NCBI GenBank assembly: GCA_016191165.1
Contig: JACPPF010000086.1
Span: 1 to 63,854, forward strand
DNA: 63,854 bases
From: Planctomycetota bacterium
Lineage (GTDB): Bacteria; Planctomycetota; Planctomycetia; Gemmatales; Gemmataceae
Reading direction: 5' to 3'
The position numbers were made by a program, and so were the translations under genes. Below the pieces are notes generated by a model. That model ran no database searches. It had not been told where the DNA came from and worked only from the letters and a program-made list of their open reading frames with translations. Of this stretch, positions 1-7,507 are shown piece by piece (the first letter of the stretch is position 1; each line of letters begins with the position of its first letter).

Positions 1-146
1 GGTTCCAGCCAGCCAAAAGGAAGTGATCCACCGCCGCAAGGTGATGCGAGCTGCACGCTCGACAAAGAAACGCCCGGGGTTATTGCGAAAACTCGAAAAA
101 CGGTACGCAGCGTCACCCCATCAATAAAGCGGGTGGTTGTTTGAAT

Positions 147-893
147 TCACCGCTTGTTCTCGATCGTCTGGCTCAGCGGCCTCACCACGGCCGGGATGAC
201 GTGATTGTCCACCAGCTCCTGGCAAATCTTGCGCTGGTGCTGATAACCCTCAACAAACGTCCGGTTGTTTTGCCTGGTCCAGTATTGCCGCACCGTGAAA
301 TAGACCGTGATCGGCGCCTCCGGAAAATGATTCGTGCGAATCTGGTAGGCGTTGGTGCGCGTCTCGATGTTAAGCCGACATTGCAATCGGCACGTTTCCT
401 CAAGCGCCAGCATCAACGCCGGCTCGTAGCCGAGCACTTTCGAGCCGGGCATCTGCAAGAGCGATTCGAGTGTTGTGTTGAGACCCAACGCCTCGGCCAC
501 CAGCTCGTCGTGATTGCCCGAATACAGAAAATCGAACGAGAACAATACGTCAAGCGCCTCGCAATCGAGCGACCCGAAATCCAGGTGAAACGGCGCGATC
601 TCCAGCACGCGCTCGTGCTGCTCATCCGCCGCCTCCACGCTCGGCGGATTGACGAAACCCGACGCGAACCGCTTTGGCTCCAGCCCGATCCAGCGATAGC
701 TCCCCTCGTCGCGATCCTCCTCCAGAACGTATTCGTTCACGCCCCGGCAATCGAAGTCGGTCATGCTCGGAAACGTCTTCTGCAGGCTGTTGAAAAAATG
801 CAAAACCGTCTCACGTCCCGACGGCAGATCCATCTTCGTATTGACATGGGCGTAGATGCCGAAATCATCGCACAGCGAGCTGTAGGTTGTCAT
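147..893 (-). CDS. conserved hypothetical protein
   Basis: 248-residue protein that I do not recognise. The open frame runs further upstream, but the ATG at 893 is preceded by AGAAGGA at a good spacing, and the upstream extension is low-complexity translation of a palindromic repeat, so I start it here. The protein is acidic, has no signal peptide or membrane segment, and contains several aromatic-rich stretches (for example 'YRWIGLEP' and 'HLDFGSLDCEALDVLFSFDF'). The next gene upstream on the same strand (1037-1309) is also small and unknown, and the two are separated by a palindromic repeat, so they may be cotranscribed. No function can be assigned. Confidence 0.75.
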   Translation of the reverse strand: MTTYSSLCDDFGIYAHVNTKMDLPSGRETVLHFFNSLQKTFPSMTDFDCRGVNEYVLEEDRDEGSYRWIGLEPKRFASGFVNPPSVEAADEQHERVLEIAPFHLDFGSLDCEALDVLFSFDFLYSGNHDELVAEALGLNTTLESLLQMPGSKVLGYEPALMLALEETCRLQCRLNIETRTNAYQIRTNHFPEAPITVYFTVRQYWTRQNNRTFVEGYQHQRKICQELVDNHVIPAVVRPLSQTIENKR

Positions 894-970
894 AGGTAAT
901 CCTTCTCTCGTTGAATGCGCGCGGAGAATCCCCCCGCTATTCATTGTTGGGAGAAGGAAGCGGAATTGCA

Positions 971-1028
971 AGCCCAGGGGTGAGCGTAGGCGAACCCCTG
1001 GGATCACGCAGGCGTCTATCCCTGGGCT
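971..1028. repeat. palindromic dispersed repeat (CCCAGGG type)
   Basis: Nested inverted repeat: CCCAGGGG (973-980) pairs with CCCCTGGG (995-1002), and an outer AGCCCAGG/CCTGGGCT pair closes 971-1028. The loop reads TGAGCGTAGGCGAA. The same type occurs inside the coding sequence of the DUF1501 gene at 2564-2592 and, in variant form, between sufR and sufB. Confidence 0.8.
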
Positions 1029-1036
1029 TCTCAAAA

Positions 1037-1309
1037 TCACGCCGCGATCGCGATCTTTTCCTTCAACGGCACCGGCAGGTCGCTTTGGTGGACCCAGCGG
1101 CCCGAATCGGGCGCGCCCTGCCAGCGCTGCATTGACACCGAAGCAACGTGGACGCGTTCCTCCTCGTCGAGCAGGTCGAGATAGGCCGCCCGATAACCGG
1201 CCCGCACTTGCGGCGAGGAACGGTTGAGATAGAGCAACATCTCGGGCCGATCGTCGAAAACGACAACGGCGCGCCAGCACTGCGGTTTGGCTTCGGTTTG
1301 GTAATTCAT
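1037..1309 (-). CDS. small hypothetical protein
   Basis: 90-residue protein without a recognised domain. The start is well supported: AAGGAGGGTCACC precedes the ATG at 1309, one of the best Shine-Dalgarno sequences in the window. It contains 'VVVFDDRPEMLLYLNRSS' near the N-terminus, followed by an acidic 'LDLLDEEERVHVASVSMQRW' segment; no signal peptide or membrane helix. It lies upstream of another unknown gene on the same strand and may form a small operon with it. Confidence 0.7.
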   Translation of the reverse strand: MNYQTEAKPQCWRAVVVFDDRPEMLLYLNRSSPQVRAGYRAAYLDLLDEEERVHVASVSMQRWQGAPDSGRWVHQSDLPVPLKEKIAIAA

Positions 1310-1450
1310 GGTGACCCTCCTTGGTCAGGTTGTGAAACAGCTGGTGGGAAGATGCTAAGAAAAGCAAACTTCGCGATCTGGGTCAAGCCCAAAACGCCAA
1401 AAATCCGGCTTGACAGGCGGCATGAAGGCTCCTATCCATGAAGGTACGCC

Positions 1451-1523
1451 GCCCCCATCGTCTAGTGGCCTAGGACATAGCCCTCTCACGGCTAAGACAG
1501 GGGTTCGAGTCCCCTTGGGGGTA
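1451..1523 (+). tRNA. tRNA-Glu(CUC)
   Basis: Complete 73-nt cloverleaf. Acceptor arms GCCCCCA and TGGGGGT (1516-1522) pair, with discriminator A at 1523. The anticodon stem TAGCC/GGCTA closes the loop CTCTCAC, giving anticodon CTC (Glu, GAG codons). T arm AGGGG-TTCGAGT-CCCCT (1499-1515). The 3' CCA is not encoded. Confidence 0.95.
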
Positions 1524-1532
1524 TTTCAAATG

Positions 1533-1554
1533 GCCTTGCGAGAAATCGCAAGGC
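1533..1554 (+). terminator. hairpin downstream of tRNA-Glu
   Basis: Perfect 9-bp stem GCCTTGCGA/TCGCAAGGC closed by a GAAA tetraloop, starting 10 bases after the tRNA. It could stop or process the tRNA transcript. There is no run of T residues after it, so an intrinsic terminator is not established. Confidence 0.4.
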
Positions 1555-1884
1555 TATGTCATTTCACGCAGATGTGAGGGTTTCCCCCCATGTTTCCCGA
1601 TCGAGGCGTCTGGTCTGGAACCCGTGTGGATGGAATCGGACAGTGAGCGTAAGGCAGTGCCATTCACCCCCGACCTCGTTTGTTTTGACCCCGATTAATT
1701 GTCTACGTCAATATTCTTATCTCGTCAAAGAAGCCGATCGCAACCGCATTGAGTTTTTTGCTTTTTCTCTGGCGTGCCGCGCGCCGAAAGTCTATAGTGG
1801 AACGGTAGATGCCGCCGAGCAGATGGCGACGGATGAGATTCCGGTCGCTTCCACTCCCGGCTCGTCAAATGGGGGGGACGAATC
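1555..1884. other. intergenic region without recognisable gene
   Basis: About 330 bases between the tRNA hairpin and the DUF1501 gene. One open frame of 110 codons crosses it, but it has no ribosome binding site and its translation looks random. I see no structured element beyond the purine-rich leader that gives the DUF1501 gene its ribosome binding site. Confidence 0.5.
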
Positions 1885-3279
1885 ATGAGGCCGCGAGATT
1901 TGGTGTCGCGCCGCCGGCTCTTGCAAGCGGGCGGGATCGGGTTGTTGGGATTGACGTTGCCGCGGGTGTTGCAGGCGGAGGCGCAACCACTCACCCCCGG
2001 CCCCTCTCTCGCAAGGGGAGAAGGGAGAAATCGGCAGAAGTCGTGCATTTTCATCGTGCAGTACGGTGGGGCCAGCCATCATGATAGCTGGGACCTAAAG
2101 CCCGACGCGCCGGACGATATTCGCGGGCCGTATCGACCCATCGCCACCAAGGTTCCCGGCATCCAGGTCGGCGAACTTTTCCCGAAGCTCGCGAGCATGG
2201 CGGATCGGTACACGATCATCCGTTCGATGACGCATGGCAACGGCGGGCACGACGGCGGGATGCACATCTGCATGACCGGGCACTCCGCGCCGACGGTCGA
2301 GACCCCCTACTACGGCTCCGTGGTCGCCCGGCTGCGACCCTCCACCGCGAATTTGCCTTCGTATGTCTGGTTACAAAACCTGGCGGGTGACGTGCAGCCG
2401 CGCTATTTGACGGGCGGCTTCCTGGGCGCGGCGTATAGCCCGTTGCGCGTAGGCACTGACATGGACAATCCCGCGGAACCCGGCTTCCGGTTCCGCGCCT
2501 TCGACACTGCGGCCGACGTTTCCCATGAGCGCATGAGGCAACGGTTGCAGTTGTTGCAAGAAGCCCAGGGACGAGCAACGCGAGTCCCTGGGATGCACGG
2601 CATCGGTGCCAACATGCAGCGCTTCCAGGAACGAGCCGTCGATCTGGTCACCGGACCCGAAGCGCGGCGGGCGTTCGATCTGAGTCTCGAATCGTCGAAC
2701 CTGCGCGGCCGCTATGGTCCGCACGCGCTGGGACAGAATTTGCTGATGGCGCGGCGGCTCATCGAGGCGGGCGTGCGATTGGTCAGCGTCACCGCCTGGG
2801 CTGGGTTGCCGCGCGGCGAGCGGTTTCGCAATGTGCAGACCTGGGACATGCACGGCGAAGGCGCGGGCCTGGGCAGCATCTTCGGGCACGGCGCGTTCGG
2901 CCTGGGCTGGGCGTTGCCGAATGTCGATCAGGCCGTCTCGGCGCTGCTTGAGGATCTCGAACTGCGCGGCATGTTGGACGATACGCTGGTGGTGATGGTC
3001 GGCGAGTTTGGCCGCAGCCCGAGGATCAGCCGCGCCGGGCGCGATCACTGGCCCGCGTGCTACTCGGCGATGCTCGCCGGCGCCGGCATTCGCGGCGGGT
3101 ACGTGCATGGCTCGTCCGATCGGCAGGGGGGCTACGTGCGCGACGCCGCGGTTCGGCCCGAAGCGTTCGGCGCGACGCTCTTCCACGCCCTTGGCATCCC
3201 ACCGGAAACGCGGCTCTCTCCCGACGGCTTCACCCGGCCCGCGAGCGCGGGGCAGCCGGTCTTGAGTTTGTTTGCGTAA
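1885..3279 (+). CDS. DUF1501 domain protein, Tat-exported
   Basis: 464 residues. The N-terminus carries a twin-arginine signal ('SRRRLLQAGGIGLLGLTL'). The rest follows the DUF1501 pattern, related to the alkaline-phosphatase/sulfatase fold: 'GGASHHDSWDLKPDAP' after the signal, 'RSMTHGNGGHDGGMHICMTG', and the C-terminal 'GEFGRSPRISRAGRDHWPACY' segment with His and Asp typical of metal ligands. These proteins are abundant in planctomycetes, exported, and of unproven activity. The ATG at 1885 follows a G-rich leader. Unusual: two palindromic genome repeats are embedded in frame (1990-2027 and 2564-2592), adding 'PLTPGPSLARGEG' just after the signal peptide and 'AQGRATRVPG' in the middle. The usual DUF1549/DUF1553 cytochrome partner gene is not adjacent. 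Confidence 0.9.
   Translation: MRPRDLVSRRRLLQAGGIGLLGLTLPRVLQAEAQPLTPGPSLARGEGRNRQKSCIFIVQYGGASHHDSWDLKPDAPDDIRGPYRPIATKVPGIQVGELFPKLASMADRYTIIRSMTHGNGGHDGGMHICMTGHSAPTVETPYYGSVVARLRPSTANLPSYVWLQNLAGDVQPRYLTGGFLGAAYSPLRVGTDMDNPAEPGFRFRAFDTAADVSHERMRQRLQLLQEAQGRATRVPGMHGIGANMQRFQERAVDLVTGPEARRAFDLSLESSNLRGRYGPHALGQNLLMARRLIEAGVRLVSVTAWAGLPRGERFRNVQTWDMHGEGAGLGSIFGHGAFGLGWALPNVDQAVSALLEDLELRGMLDDTLVVMVGEFGRSPRISRAGRDHWPACYSAMLAGAGIRGGYVHGSSDRQGGYVRDAAVRPEAFGATLFHALGIPPETRLSPDGFTRPASAGQPVLSLFA
1990..2027. repeat. palindromic repeat inserted in frame in DUF1501 gene
   Basis: The stretch CTCACCCCCGGCCCC...GGGGAGAAGGGAG is a short palindromic element of a kind normally found between genes. Here it lies directly downstream of the signal-peptide codons and is read through as 'LTPGPSLARGEGR' without a stop. 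Confidence 0.65.
2564..2592. repeat. palindromic repeat (CCCAGGG type) inserted in frame
   Basis: CCCAGGGA (2564-2571) and TCCCTGGG (2585-2592) form an 8-bp inverted repeat around CGAGCAACGCGAG. It closely resembles the intergenic element at 971-1028. It is translated inside the DUF1501 protein without breaking the frame. Confidence 0.7.
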
Positions 3280-3309
3280 TCAGGCCCTCTTTCGCGGTAC
3301 AATGACCGA

Positions 3310-4170
3310 ATGCAGCGAGTAACGACCAAGCCTGCGGCGATCGATGAGCACCAACGTGCGGCCAACGTTGTCTCGTTCGAGGATCGGCTGTCGCGCGATT
3401 TGAGGTGGGCCATGGGCGAGGGGAGCCTTTTTTTTGAGGACCGCGGCGCTGTCCAGACGACGCTGAGAAAAATCACCAAAAGGCTCACGGAGCTGGGGAT
3501 TCCTTATGCTGTGGTCGGAGGCATGGCCCTTTTCGTTCATGGACTGAGGCGGTTCACCGAGGACGTTGACCTATTGGTGACGCCAAAAAGCCTGCGCGAA
3601 ATCCATGACAAGCTCGACGGGCTTGGCTTTGTGCCGCCCTTCACGGGTAGCAAGAACCTGCGCGACACCGATTCCGGCGTAAAAATCGAATTCCTGGTCA
3701 CGGGCGCCTTTCCGGGCGACGGCAAGCCGAAACCGGTGGCGTTTCCAGACCCTAGCGCGGTTTCGATGGAAAACAATGGGGTTCGTTACATCAATCTTCC
3801 AACGCTGATCGAACTCAAGCTTGCGTCCGGAATGACGAATCCGGATCGAATGAAGGACCTGGTCGATGTCCTGGAACTGGTGAAGATACTGAACCTGCCG
3901 CGCGAATTCAGCACGAAGTTGAATCCGTACGTTCACGAAAAATACGATGAACTCTGGCGTGACGCCCGACCGAACCAGAAACGCTACGTGCGGATTCTGC
4001 GCCCGGAGGACGAGCGAGAAGCGCTCGACGCCATGCTCGCCGATGGTGTAACGCACGAGGCGAAACGCGGCGCCGCTGGAACCTACTACCTGGTCACGAC
4101 CGATCCGGATCTCGCGCGGAAGCATGACATGCATGACGAAACGGAATTCATGATCGAGCCGCGCAAGTAG
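3310..4170 (+). CDS. AbiEii-type nucleotidyltransferase family protein
   Basis: 286 residues. The nucleotidyltransferase core is visible: 'VVGGMALFVHGLRRFTEDVD' at about 68-87, that is the Gly-Gly motif (G70, G71) and the Asp-x-Asp metal site (D85, D87). 'INLPTLIELKLASGMTNPDRMKDLVDV' at about 170-195 corresponds to the helical part of the AbiEii/DUF6036 fold. The family includes toxins of type IV toxin-antitoxin systems but also unrelated nucleotidyltransferases. No AbiEi-like antitoxin gene is adjacent, so a toxin role is not supported. The C-terminal 80 residues are not recognised. The start is chosen as the first ATG; the ribosome binding site is weak. Confidence 0.75.
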   Translation: MQRVTTKPAAIDEHQRAANVVSFEDRLSRDLRWAMGEGSLFFEDRGAVQTTLRKITKRLTELGIPYAVVGGMALFVHGLRRFTEDVDLLVTPKSLREIHDKLDGLGFVPPFTGSKNLRDTDSGVKIEFLVTGAFPGDGKPKPVAFPDPSAVSMENNGVRYINLPTLIELKLASGMTNPDRMKDLVDVLELVKILNLPREFSTKLNPYVHEKYDELWRDARPNQKRYVRILRPEDEREALDAMLADGVTHEAKRGAAGTYYLVTTDPDLARKHDMHDETEFMIEPRK

Positions 4171-4186
4171 AAAGTCCAACCCAGGC

Positions 4187-4357
4187 GAGGCAGAGCCTCG
4201 CAGCCGTGCGGTCCGAGGCAGAGCCTGGGACCGAGGGAGTGAAGAGGCAGAGCCTCGCAGCCGTGCGGTCCGAGGCAGAGCCTGGGACCGAGGGAGTGAA
4301 GAGGCAGAGCCTCGCAGCCGTGCGGTCCGAGGCAGAGCCTGGGACCGAGGGAGTGAA
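4187..4357. repeat. 57-bp tandem repeat, three copies
   Basis: Three identical 57-bp units at 4187-4243, 4244-4300 and 4301-4357. Each has two half-units that begin GAGGCAGAGCCT. The period is a multiple of three and free of stops in the frame of the downstream gene, where each unit would encode 19 residues containing 'RSEAEPGTEGV'. Each unit carries GAGGGAG; in the last copy this motif lies 5 bases from the ATG of the DUF1501 gene and serves as its Shine-Dalgarno sequence. The core is shared with the 122-bp tandem repeat at 57286-57646. Confidence 0.95.
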
Positions 4358-4358
4358 C

Positions 4359-5648
4359 ATGATTTCGATCCTCAACAACACCACCCGCCGCGAGTTCCTC
4401 AAACTCGGTGGCCTTGGCGTCGGCGGCCTCACGCTGACCGATTTGCTTCGTTTGCGCGCCAGCGCCCAGGCGGCAACGCCGCGCAAATCAATCATCATGG
4501 TCTACCTCAACGGCGGGCCGTCGCACATGGATATGTACGACATGAAGCCGACCGCCCCCGTCGAATACCGCGGCGAGTTTCGGCCCATCCGCACCAACGT
4601 CCCCGGCATCGACATTTGCGAGCACATGCCGATGCAAGCGCGCATCGCGGACAAGTTTGCCATCATTCGCAACATGCGTTTTCGCCAGCAGGGGCATACG
4701 TCGCCGGAGCTTTACACGGGACAGTTGACGGGCAATCGGCCGTCGATCGGCTCGATCGTCGCGAAGCTGCGGCGCGACGCGGGCGTCATCGATGCGCTGC
4801 CGCCGTTCGTCTCGATGGGCGACGGCAATCACGTTCCTGGCCCGGGATTTCTGGGCAAACCCTATGAGCCCTATCAGCCGGGTTCGCGCGTCGCCAACCT
4901 CGGGCTCGCCAATGGCGTCACGCGGGCGCAACTCGGCGATCGCCGCGCCTTGTTGAGCCGATTCGATACGCTGCGCCGCGACCTCGACGACTCGCGCGGC
5001 ACCATGCAGGGGATGGACGCCTTCAACGCGCAGGCGCTGGAGATGATTACCAGCAACCGAGCCCGCGATGCGTTTGACATCAGCCGCGAGCCGCCTTATG
5101 TGCGCGAGCTTTATGGACGCGGGACCGACTACTTGCGAGCGCGTCGGCTGGTGGAAGCCGGGGTTCCCGTGGTCACGCTGACGCCGAACAATCCGACCGC
5201 CCCACGGGACTGCAACGGTCAATGGGATCATCACGATCATATCTTCCGCTGCCTGGGCGCCGTACTGCCAGTGTATGATCGCTCGATCTATGCCCTTTTG
5301 ACTGATCTTCACCAGCGCGGTCTCGATCAGGACGTCGCCGTGGTGGTCTGGGGCGAAATGGGCCGAACGCCGCGCGTGGGAACGCAGCGCGGCACTACGG
5401 GCGGACGCGATCACTGGCCGCAATCAGGTTTCTGCTTGATCGCCGGCGGCGGGTTGCGCATGGGCCAGGTCATCGGCGCCACGGACCCGCGCGGCGAGAA
5501 CCCGCGCGGCCGAGCCTACACGCCACAGAATGTCCTCGCGACGCTCTACCACGTTCTTGGCATCGACCCGATCACCACCATCAACGATCATCAAGGCCGG
5601 CCGATCTACCTGCTAGACGATCGCGATAAGGTGGCGGAGCTGGTGTAG
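4359..5648 (+). CDS. DUF1501 domain protein, Tat-exported
   Basis: 429 residues from the ATG at 4359, which has GAGGGAG 5 bases upstream. The frame stays open upstream through the tandem repeat, but the twin-arginine signal ('TTRREFLKLGGLGVGGLTL') begins right after this ATG, so the shorter form is preferred. Family signatures: 'MVYLNGGPSHMDMYDMKPTAP', 'FRQQGHTSPELYTGQLTG', and 'VVVWGEMGRTPRVG' followed by 'GGRDHWPQSG'. Exported, probably periplasmic or cell-surface; enzymatic activity in this family is unproven. It is a distant paralogue of the gene at 1885-3279, from which it is separated by the nucleotidyltransferase gene. No DUF1549/DUF1553 partner is nearby. Confidence 0.93.
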   Translation: MISILNNTTRREFLKLGGLGVGGLTLTDLLRLRASAQAATPRKSIIMVYLNGGPSHMDMYDMKPTAPVEYRGEFRPIRTNVPGIDICEHMPMQARIADKFAIIRNMRFRQQGHTSPELYTGQLTGNRPSIGSIVAKLRRDAGVIDALPPFVSMGDGNHVPGPGFLGKPYEPYQPGSRVANLGLANGVTRAQLGDRRALLSRFDTLRRDLDDSRGTMQGMDAFNAQALEMITSNRARDAFDISREPPYVRELYGRGTDYLRARRLVEAGVPVVTLTPNNPTAPRDCNGQWDHHDHIFRCLGAVLPVYDRSIYALLTDLHQRGLDQDVAVVVWGEMGRTPRVGTQRGTTGGRDHWPQSGFCLIAGGGLRMGQVIGATDPRGENPRGRAYTPQNVLATLYHVLGIDPITTINDHQGRPIYLLDDRDKVAELV

Positions 5649-5778
5649 AGCCTGGCGGGGTAAGCGGCCGGGTTGTGCGACGCTGTCCCCCAACCCTTAT
5701 GCGGTTCAAGTCGCGGACAAGCTTGAACGCCCCGAGCGTATCACCTATTGTTCATGCGAAACAGGCCGAGGGCCGATC

Positions 5779-6366
5779 ATGTCAACCGCAACGTTAACGC
5801 AACCGGACCCCACCATTGGCGACGATGAACTGTATGAAGTCATTGACGGACACCGCGTGAGGATTCCGCCCATGGCAGCACTTTCTGTTTGGCTTGCTTT
5901 TGAACTAGCACGGCATCTGAGCAACGCCACGTCGGCAAGCATCGGCCGGGCCGTGACGGAAATGCTGTTCCACCTGCCAGCGCCGGTCAATCGGGATCGT
6001 CGGCCGGATCTCGCCTTCGTCTCTTACCAAAAGTGGGCCAAGCACCGGGCGATCCCGTACTCGGGGGGTGCATGGGATGTCGTTCCTGACCTGGCAGGCG
6101 AGGTCGTCAGTCCAAACGACAACGCTGACGAGATTCAGGACAAGGTCGCCGACTATTTCCGGGCCGGCGTTGGACGGGTCTGGGTGGTCTATCCAGCCCA
6201 TCAGCAGGTCCACGTCTATCATTCGCAAACGCAGATCACCGTGCTCACCAAGGCCGACGCGCTCGACGGTGGCGCCGCGGCGCCGGGCTTCCGTCTGCCG
6301 CTGGCGGATTTGTTCACCGACCCGGCGCCGGCCGGGGCAAATGGCGAGTCTCGCCTGAAGAATTGA
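5779..6366 (+). CDS. Uma2 family (DUF820) putative endonuclease
   Basis: 195 residues with the PD-(D/E)XK-like Uma2 fold. Visible elements are 'YEVIDGHRVRIPPM' near the N-terminus, 'DRRPDLAFVS' in the centre, 'DLAGEVVSPND' (the acidic Asp/Glu pair of the presumed active site), and 'AGVGRVWVVYPAHQQVHVY'. Uma2 proteins are strongly expanded in planctomycetes and cyanobacteria; a nuclease role is inferred from the fold, and the biological role is unknown. The upstream leader gives no strong ribosome binding site. The gene stands between DUF1501 and the peroxidase gene without clear operon linkage. Confidence 0.85.
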   Translation: MSTATLTQPDPTIGDDELYEVIDGHRVRIPPMAALSVWLAFELARHLSNATSASIGRAVTEMLFHLPAPVNRDRRPDLAFVSYQKWAKHRAIPYSGGAWDVVPDLAGEVVSPNDNADEIQDKVADYFRAGVGRVWVVYPAHQQVHVYHSQTQITVLTKADALDGGAAAPGFRLPLADLFTDPAPAGANGESRLKN

Positions 6367-6452
6367 ACTACCGAGGCGCAGAGAGGAATCATGGGTAAGG
6401 CAGCCGCGGCGCGAGGTGGGGCAACCCATAGGCCTGTTTGAAGTAGGATCAC

Positions 6453-7025
6453 ATGACCTGGATACCGGTAATACCGCCGCAGCAAGCCGAGGGCGAGCTT
6501 CGCACCGCCTACGAGATGGTCTACAGCCTCTATCCGCCCGAATATCAGCAGGCCATCGACGCCGTGCGCAAGGCGGACGGCACGACCGACAGCATCGTCG
6601 CGGTCCACAGCCTCATGCCGCGAGCGCTGCTGCACTCCATGTCGGCATACGGCGCGATGCTCGCGCCTGACCTGCCGCTCTCACGCCGACAGCACGAGAT
6701 GATCGCGACCGTGGTGTCGGCGCTGAATAGTTGTTTTTACTGAAGGGAGAGCCATGCCGAGTTCCTGCGGCGCGTGTCGCTCGACGAGGAACTTGCCGTC
6801 CAGCTGGCGCGGGATCATACCCAGGCGGATGTGAGCGATGCCGACCGGGCCATGCTCGACTACGCCGCCAAACTCACGTTGCATCCGGCGCGCGTGGCGC
6901 CCGGGGATCTGGATCGTTTGCGCGCGGTCGGTTTCAGCGATCAAGCAATATTGCAAATCAATCTTATTGCGAGCTGGTTCAACTACATCAACCGCGTCGC
7001 GGATGGGCTGGGTGTCGGGAAATAG
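6453..7025 (+). CDS. AhpD-like peroxidase-related protein with in-frame TGA (candidate selenoprotein)
   Basis: Read through a single TGA at 6741-6743, this is a 190-residue member of the carboxymuconolactone decarboxylase/AhpD superfamily (peroxidase-related subfamily, normally about 190 residues). The N-terminal part 'MTWIPVIPPQQAEGELRTAY' and the C-terminal part 'LDYAAKLTLHPARV...FNYINRVADGLGV' both fit the family with no other stop or frameshift. The site reads E82-x11-C94-F-Y-[TGA97]-x3-H101. In M. tuberculosis AhpD the active residues are E118, C130, C133 and H137: the spacings +12, +15 and +19 are identical, so TGA stands for the second redox Cys. A CxxU motif with selenocysteine is the simplest reading. 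Alternatives are a recent nonsense mutation (TGC or TGT to TGA) or a sequencing error. AGGATCAC precedes the ATG. No selenocysteine genes lie in the window. Confidence 0.8.
6758..6795 (+). promoter_or_regulatory. SECIS-like hairpin after the in-frame TGA
   Basis: CGAGTTCCT (6758-6766) pairs with AGGAACTTG (6787-6795), 9 bp with one G-U. Inside, GCG (6770-6772) can pair with CGC (6778-6780) around the loop CGTGT, whose second base is G. The apical loop lies about 30 bases after the TGA. This fits the general bacterial SECIS description (stem directly downstream, small G-containing apical loop about 16-37 nt from UGA). Pairing was judged by eye, not by folding software. Confidence 0.45.
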
Positions 7026-7078
7026 CCTCTGGCGGCCTGGCGTTCGCAGGTCGTCTTGCGAAGTCAAGGGGCGCGAAC

Positions 7079-7507
7079 TCAGTAATCGTCGATCCCGAGT
7101 TGAAGTTTGGCGGCCTCCGACATGCGGGCCGGGGTCCAGGGCGGGTCCCAGACGACATCGACCTTGGCGGCGGTCACCGGCTCGACCGCCAGCACGCGGC
7201 GCTGCACGTCGCCGGGCAGCGTGCCCGCGACCGGGCAACCGGGCGAGGTCAGCGTCATCTTGATTTCGACGCCGCCGGTTGGTGCGATCACGATTTCGTA
7301 GATCAGGCCCAACTCGTAGATGTTGACCGGAATCTCCGGGTCGAAGCACTTGAAAAGCGCCTCGACGATGCGCTCCTTCAACGCCTCGATCTCCGCGCCC
7401 GTCAACGGCTGCGCCAGGGGCGGCCTGGCGGGGGGGGCGGGCGCCGCCGGCGGCGCGGGAACGTCCGGATGCTCGTTTTCCACCGGTAAAGGATAACGAT
7501 CGCTCAT
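7079..7507 (-). CDS. sufT: SufT-like MIP18/DUF59 Fe-S assembly factor
   Basis: 142 residues. After a Pro/Ala-rich N-terminal stretch of about 45 residues, the DUF59 domain is clear: 'LFKCFDPEIPVNIYELGLIY' with the conserved DPE/D and Gly-Leu-Ile-Tyr pattern, then 'MTLTSPGCPVAGTLP' containing the reactive Cys, and 'VDVVWDPPWTPARMSEAA'. SufT proteins assist maturation of Fe-S proteins. It is the last gene of the suf operon; its ATG overlaps the stop of sufSE by four bases (ATGA at 7504-7507), which implies translational coupling. Confidence 0.92.
   Translation of the reverse strand: MSDRYPLPVENEHPDVPAPPAAPAPPARPPLAQPLTGAEIEALKERIVEALFKCFDPEIPVNIYELGLIYEIVIAPTGGVEIKMTLTSPGCPVAGTLPGDVQRRVLAVEPVTAAKVDVVWDPPWTPARMSEAAKLQLGIDDY

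Noticed and set aside
1556-1888. 110-codon open frame upstream of the DUF1501 gene
   Set aside because: Begins inside the hairpin after tRNA-Glu, overlaps the DUF1501 start, no ribosome binding site, and random-looking translation.
3310-4170. Type IV toxin-antitoxin pair
   Set aside because: The nucleotidyltransferase is AbiEii-like, but no AbiEi-type antitoxin gene flanks it; both neighbours are other genes.
4206-4358. Start of the second DUF1501 protein at a GTG inside the tandem repeat
   Set aside because: The Tat signal starts at 4359, which has a good Shine-Dalgarno sequence; repeat-encoded residues before a Tat signal are unlikely. Kept as a finding because translation from the repeat is possible.
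6744-7025. Separate 83-residue gene starting at 6774 after the TGA
   Set aside because: No independent ribosome binding site, and the catalytic His101 and neighbouring residues between 6744 and 6774 would be lost; the piece is the second half of the AhpD-like protein.
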